64,000 nt of DNA from Chrysomallon squamiferum (taxonomy: Eukaryota > Mollusca > Gastropoda > Neomphalida > Peltospiridae): contig CM022678.1 in NCBI GenBank assembly GCA_012295275.1, positions 13,342,617-13,406,616 on the forward strand. Reading direction: 5' to 3'. Below, one piece after another: positions 58,831 to 64,000 of this stretch; the first letter of the stretch is position 1; each line of letters begins with the position of its first letter. Under the pieces are notes generated by a model. The model searched no databases. It was not told the DNA's origin and saw only the letters and a program-made list of their open reading frames with translations. Position numbers and translations under genes: made by a program.

Positions 58831-61424
58831 TTACTGCTTACCAAGTACTTCAGATCTTAATGCAGCAGCTTCTACTGCATCGATCAGTGCTCCTCGGAAT
58901 CCAGCCTTTTCCAGTTTGTGTACTGCAGCAATGGTGGTGCCACCTGGTGAGCAGACCTCATCTTTCAACTGTTCTGGATGTTTCCCCGTTTCTAGAACCA
59001 TCTTTGCAGCACCCTGTTTATTGTTAATAAAAAAAAAGATAATAAATAATACACAAATAGTGTAAACGTATAAAAATATAAAGAGAAATATACATACTTA
59101 CGTCAATCAGTCAATCTGTCAGTTTATCTATCTATCTATACATATATATGTAGACAAAGTAACTATATACAGTCACACTTCAGTATACACACACACACAC
59201 ACAACAGTTTTATTAATAAAAATTACATTCATGTTATATGGTCACAGTGCTGACTTGTAGTCAGTCATAAAGATACCTGAGGTGAACAATAAAACAAGCA
59301 AACACACACAGACATACCCAAAAATTTTCAAACATGCAAGAATGCGGAGAAACACATGCATGCACACAAACACAAATAAAAATGTACCAATAAAGTTTGT
59401 GCAGCTAATTTTGTAGCCAGGTTTCTAGTTAAACCCATCTTCACTCCACCATCAGCCATTGCCTCTATTGCCATGTACGCCTGGAATAACAGATTAAAAT
59501 GTATAAATAGAGTTTGCTATAAGCAATGTTTACATTTTATATCTCATATTAAACAAATTAACTGAATACATTTTGTAAATTTCCTAATGAATATTCTGTT
59601 TTTTCTTCTCCTATAACATAATTATAGGAACATTCCAAAACTCCTCTAAACACAGAACTTTTCAAACAGTCGAACTACTCTCATTATCAGTAGCATACAT
59701 CCACTCTCCTATCCACATAACCATCCATGTCAAAACTCAGCTCATCCCTAAATCTAGAATTGCTCAGTGTAGACTTCATTTGTACCATGCTTGTGTGTGT
59801 GTGGTGTGAGTGTGAGATATCTCACTATTCTCAGATTTCATCCCACTCAGAGCAACATACCCTCCCCTAGATTCACTGATACTCACATAGGCAGGCCCAC
59901 ACCCACTCACTGCTCCTACTGCAGCTAGAAACTTCTCCTTGCTCTCCTCACAGATTCCTACACTGCTCATTAGATTCATAACAAGTTTACAGTTTGTATC
60001 CGTGGCAGCTGTTCCCCTAGCAACAACAGCACAACCCTCCTGTAGTGATGCTGGTGTGTTGAGAGAAACTCGGTACACACACGTTCCTACTGGAAGACAC
60101 TAAAAAACAAAACAGATATTACTGAATTAACAAGGTGTGTCTATGTATGTATTTATTTTTATGAGTGTTTGTGTGTGTATGAATGAATGGTGTATATTTG
60201 TACCAACACATATACTGAGGAATGTATTTCCATCCATAGACGGAGAAAGAATAGAAAAAGAGAATAAAAGAAAGTAAACTAAAATAATTACATAATTCTG
60301 ACCTTTTCTATTGTTTTCAGATCAATTCCAGCTGCTATGGAAATAAACACTTTATCTTCTGTTACAACAGAGGAGATTTCTTTCAGCACTGTGGTCACCA
60401 CATTGGGTTTGACAGCAAGGACAACAACAGCACAACAACGAACAACTTCTTTGTTGTCATTTACCACTTTAACTTTCAGATTCTGATAAAACAGTTTGCA
60501 AATATCACTGCTATTTGATTAAAAATACTATCTCTTTAATAAGATTTAAGAAGAAAAATACAAATTAAATCATACACTGAATAAACATGGTAAATAGGCT
60601 AATTAATTAATTAATTTAATTAAATTAAATCAGTGATCTTACCATGATTATACTGGAATAGTTTTAAAGAAAAATTGCATGTGTATGCTCTGAAAAGAAA
60701 CTATATGAGAAAAAATATTAATAATTGGGATTATTATTTAAAAGAACAAAAATAAATGTAAAAATCTGATTGTCATGTACTGAGCAGTCATTAACAACCA
60801 AAGCAGCACTGAACTTGTTGTGAAAATACCAGATTATCTTCTCTTACCTTGAGCAAGGAGCTGTCAGGGTGTGGACAGCTTGCTAATATATTTAAAGGTT
60901 TCACTGCCCCTGAAACAGAGTAATGTCAACATGTCATACTTAGATAATTAAATTTATACAAGTGTACTTTTCTGTATGTATATATTATGTAATGAAAATG
61001 TTCTCGCTTTAATAAAATAAATAAATAAATAAATATATATATATATATTATTTACGCAGTGAACTACATATTTATTATCATTATTTTCAATATTGTATGT
61101 AGTTTTTTTACATTGTTTCACCACATTATTATTAAAAATAAAACATTAATATACATCTTTAATTATAATAATAATTAATAAAGCATAAAATTAAATAATA
61201 ATAATAATGATAATAATAATAATAAGAAGAAGAAGAAGAAGAAGAAGAAGAAAATGTTGGAAGTTCTTTTCAGTAACGTTTAATCGGATGATCACAATAA
61301 ACTCACCAGACTGAATAAAGCCTTTGGCCATCGCATGCGCCATCATTCCAGCTCCGATAAATCCCACCATGATATCTGTGGGTCCATCGACCGGCTGTTT
61401 ATGAGCTTCCTGAGCGGTAAACAT
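58831..61424 (-). CDS. pyrroline-5-carboxylate reductase, 6 exons
   Basis: Exons 61307-61424, 60848-60909, 60303-60482, 59887-60099, 59388-59480, 58831-59013 join in phase to give 282 residues, normal for the family. The enzyme reduces P5C to proline with NAD(P)H. Seen: Rossmann motif [18 protein letters not shown] (residues 19-36), [27 protein letters not shown], then [34 protein letters not shown], and the signature [20 protein letters not shown]. Deviations: the usual MPNTP reads SLNTP and SGSGPAY reads SGCGPAY. An extension before the Rossmann strand ([18 protein letters not shown]) recalls PYCR3-type proteins more than mitochondrial PYCR1. ATG 61424 was chosen as the first ATG in frame; the inner ATG before VGFIGAG is an alternative. 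Confidence 0.95.
61222..61253. repeat. (AAG)n run in P5C reductase intron 1
   Basis: About ten AAG repeats preceded by AAT repeats, just 3' of the first exon; on the gene's strand it is a (CTT)n polypyrimidine run. Confidence 0.9.
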
Positions 61425-63756
61425 TGCATATGAGTTACGTATTAAGTTGAAATATGACAATAAATTCAAAGTTCACTGCCGATGTTGCCGATATATCCAG
61501 TTTCTATTCGTAAACATATTCCACGCGATTTCCTTTCAACAGAGATTAAAGAAAGTAACGTGATATCTGATTGGCGAGTTAATACCGTAAGCCACGCCTC
61601 TTAACGGAAGAAAATGACGCTGTGTTGTGAAATAACGTATATAGTTTAAACTTTTTAATTTCTTTTTTAAATTTATATGAAATATATTTATGTAGATCAT
61701 TATTAGTACTGAAGAAAAAAAATATTAACTATGTCTATAAAATGTAAAATAAATAAACTTTATGTATATTTGTAAACTTTAATGAGAAAATCGCCTACTT
61801 GATTTTAATTAGCTTCAAAGATAAAAAAAGAAAAAGAAAAAAAGGATTATATCTAAAATGAACATTATCATCATCATTATCATTATAATTATCATTATTC
61901 AAACAAATTAAACTTCTTTCTGCAATTTAAGATCAGTATACACTTAACATGTGCATGCATATTAATACAAAATAAATCTCTCATACATGCTGTCTGATCT
62001 CAAATGCATACATTGCAGTCTAAAGTTGTTGTTTAATTATGCATGAAGTGTTTTGGTATTTCTGTGTTGTTGGTCCGGGCTGTTACTGACTTGTGTACAG
62101 ATTTCAGGTCACATTGTAAACATGTGTGTTTGATTAAGTTCGGGCAATATTCACCTTTTTTAATGAAAATCTTTCACTGTGCGTTAGATAGTCAAGTGTT
62201 AAATTCAAAGAAGAAAGCAAAAGTAAAATTTTAAAGTAGTAAGAAAATACAAATATCAGTATAAAATTTTTTATTTCAAAAAGATAATATGCGTTACATG
62301 CGTATTACTTTAAAAAGATGAATTTACAACAATGAAATGCTTGGTTTTTTCCTTTGATTTTTCTTTTTTCTTTTCTTTTTAACTTTTTAAAATGTTAATG
62401 AAAGTACAGAATTTTAAAAAGAAGAAGAAAGAAAAAAGGAACAACAGGCAATGATAAGGAATGGATTACTGATGGAATGTTTAAAAAATACAGTATAAAA
62501 TTTTCAAACTTTAAATGGTCCTTAGCCAGCATGACATGATTAAAAATAAAGTTAAAAATGTTTTATTTTTGTTTACAGGTTGTTTAATTTATCATTCCTT
62601 ATCTACAGATCAAATAAACATTATTATTAAACGCATTAATTTTAATTCAGCTCTCAATAGCAGCTTAGTCTAATAAGTGAATTTGGTTCATGTTCAAAGT
62701 ACAGATAACTATAAAAAATAAATCTAATGTAAAAAAACAAGTAAATGTTTACATATTAACACATCTAACTGTAAGTCATTGCCACAAAAGCTATACAAGT
62801 ATAAACATACATATACAGCCTTTTAAAAGAGAATGCAATGTGAATAACGTTATAACCATTCTAAATAAAGGTGTTGTGAATACGTCAAAAGCAATACAAG
62901 TAGACATTTTAAAATTTAGCAATTATCATGGCCAATTTCATTAAAAAATTTATGTTTATAAATATATAAATTTTGGTTTTATAATTAGCAATTGAAACAA
63001 AAACAGTAAAATTTGTTTAATAATAATAATAATAATAATAACTCAACCCCATAATCGGCTAACTAGATGAATCTACCTCAGCTGACGATTTAAAAGGACA
63101 TATATGACTTTTGTGGGAATGTGTTACAGTTAATAATTCTTTCTCATACAATATGTAGTCTATGTACAGTTTGGAATGTTCAAAGTTTCAGTATTCCAAC
63201 CTAATGGAATGTTAGGTAATATTTCACATAATTATAATCACAAATTATCTGCATCCTCCTAAACAGAAATTACTATACAATTGGAAGTTATATAAAAATA
63301 AATACGGGTAATAGTAATTTTAACAATATGAAAAAGCTCATACTTGATATTTATTTATTTATTTAAAAATAATCAAAACGACAATAACAAGTAATCTATA
63401 TTTAGCGGATACAGTTAATCGTAGAACGCCTACTCGGTAACCTTGCTAACACAGTTCATGGTAGATACATATTTACAAATATACATAACAGACTGAGCCA
63501 CCTCTAGTTCGCGTTTCGGTGTAATCAGTCTCGAGGAAACAGATCATTACAATTTCAGTTTTAAAATTTAATTTGCATAGCTCTTATGATTATATACTAA
63601 ATTATGATTTCCCAAATGAATTTAAATGCAGAATCTCATCAGACAGCTTTGTTATTATGTTTATTTGTACAGGCTAGCTGTTGGAGGGATGCTCTTAAAA
63701 CGGTTATGTTCTGTAAAATACATTCTGACGGAGGGAAGATGTTTGATTCCTGTACG
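61425..63756. other. intergenic region between P5C reductase and a membrane-protein gene
   Basis: The first 200 bp is the presumed P5C reductase promoter. The rest is AT-rich with no recognised gene. The part close to 63756 (about 63400-63750) is less AT-rich and may be 3' UTR of the gene whose last exon ends at 63757. Confidence 0.55.
61569..61600 (-). promoter_or_regulatory. CCAAT box and GC/CACCC-type site upstream of P5C reductase
   Basis: On the gene's strand, GCCAATC (61569-61575) and GAGGCGTGGC (61591-61600) lie 145-176 bp upstream of the start codon, in a less AT-rich patch. They match NF-Y and SP/KLF core motifs, a common pair in housekeeping promoters. Confidence 0.5.
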
Positions 63757-63983
63757 TTATGATCGGTACACGGTCTGTGGTGGGTAACCTCTGTCGTGCC
63801 ACTCGGCGTCTTTCGATTCGCGAGATGCCTTGTACAGAAAAAGACTGGAGACGATGCTGAATATTCCCGACATGCAGCAAAAACCGTATGACCAGGACAG
63901 CAAATTCATATCAGGCCGAGGCACCCAGTCTCGATCTTCCTTCTTGATTCCAAACACAACCACAGATAGAAACACGAGGAGCA
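63757..63983 (-). CDS. last exon of a multi-span membrane protein (claudin/PMP22-like)
   Basis: Acceptor TTATTTCAG before 63983, stop at 63757. About 75 residues: a hydrophobic helix (LLVFLSVVVFGI), a short loop with KKEDRDWVPRPDMNLL, a second helix (SWSYGFCCMSGIFSIVSSLF), and a polar tail ending GYPPQTVYRS. Two closing helices with an aromatic-rich loop and a C-terminal TVYRS resemble the second half of four-span claudin/PMP22-type proteins. The assignment is tentative because the first half, with the claudin signature, lies outside the window. Confidence 0.5.
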
Positions 63984-64000
63984 CTGAAATAAATGAATAT

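Noticed and set aside
61425-61469. N-terminal extension of P5C reductase starting at 61469
   Set aside because: That position is TTG, not ATG. The first in-frame ATG is at 61424.
1-64000. tRNA, rRNA or other structured RNA genes
   Set aside because: I saw no cloverleaf-like sequence with an intact T-loop motif and no rRNA core segment. A covariance-model scan was not possible.

Overview
The window is nuclear DNA from an animal. Every gene has short exons with GT-AG introns, the proteins are metazoan (RAD21, type II membrane gamma-glutamyltransferase, ERICH3, LRAT-domain protein, P5C reductase), and the background is very AT-rich with many (TG)n, (GA)n and (ATT)n microsatellites and hAT-type DNA transposons. 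Style and gene content suggest an invertebrate, most likely a lophotrochozoan such as a mollusc; that placement is inference and I cannot name a species.

Layout. 1-2452: a 45-bp minisatellite with a higher-order repeat. 2560-6454 (-): 5' half of an ERICH3-like gene. 3291-10446 and 10665-14520: two copies of one tandem segmental duplication that runs from ERICH3 intron 3 to the last intron of the gamma-glutamyltransferase gene. The left copy keeps the working ERICH3 exons and a broken last GGT exon, and carries a 2.6-kb hAT transposon with clear ends. The right copy keeps the working last GGT exon and an orphan set of ERICH3 exons 1-3, and still has the empty transposon site. 14304-20674 (-): a complete 12-exon gamma-glutamyltransferase. 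22978-25281 (+): a two-exon LRAT/NlpC-P60-type protein whose catalytic Cys is Ser. 25.3-29.9 kb: AT-rich, no gene seen. 29867-39601 (-): cohesin kleisin RAD21 in 12 coding exons, including an unusual 624-nt exon that adds 208 residues. 39602-40932: head-to-head promoter region. 40933-55150 (+): a BFR1-like coiled-coil protein in 12 exons, with a GTF2IRD2/Charlie-type hAT relic in its 7.6-kb first intron. 58831-61424 (-): pyrroline-5-carboxylate reductase in 6 exons. 63757-63983 (-): last exon of a small multi-span membrane protein.

The genes are unrelated housekeeping or cell-biology functions: glutathione turnover, sister-chromatid cohesion, proline synthesis and a cilium-associated protein. 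No operon-like logic links them, except that RAD21 and the BFR1-like gene appear to share a divergent promoter. I rebuilt exon joins by hand from splice sites, reading phase and remembered family motifs. All exon phases agree across each gene model, but no alignment or transcript data were used.
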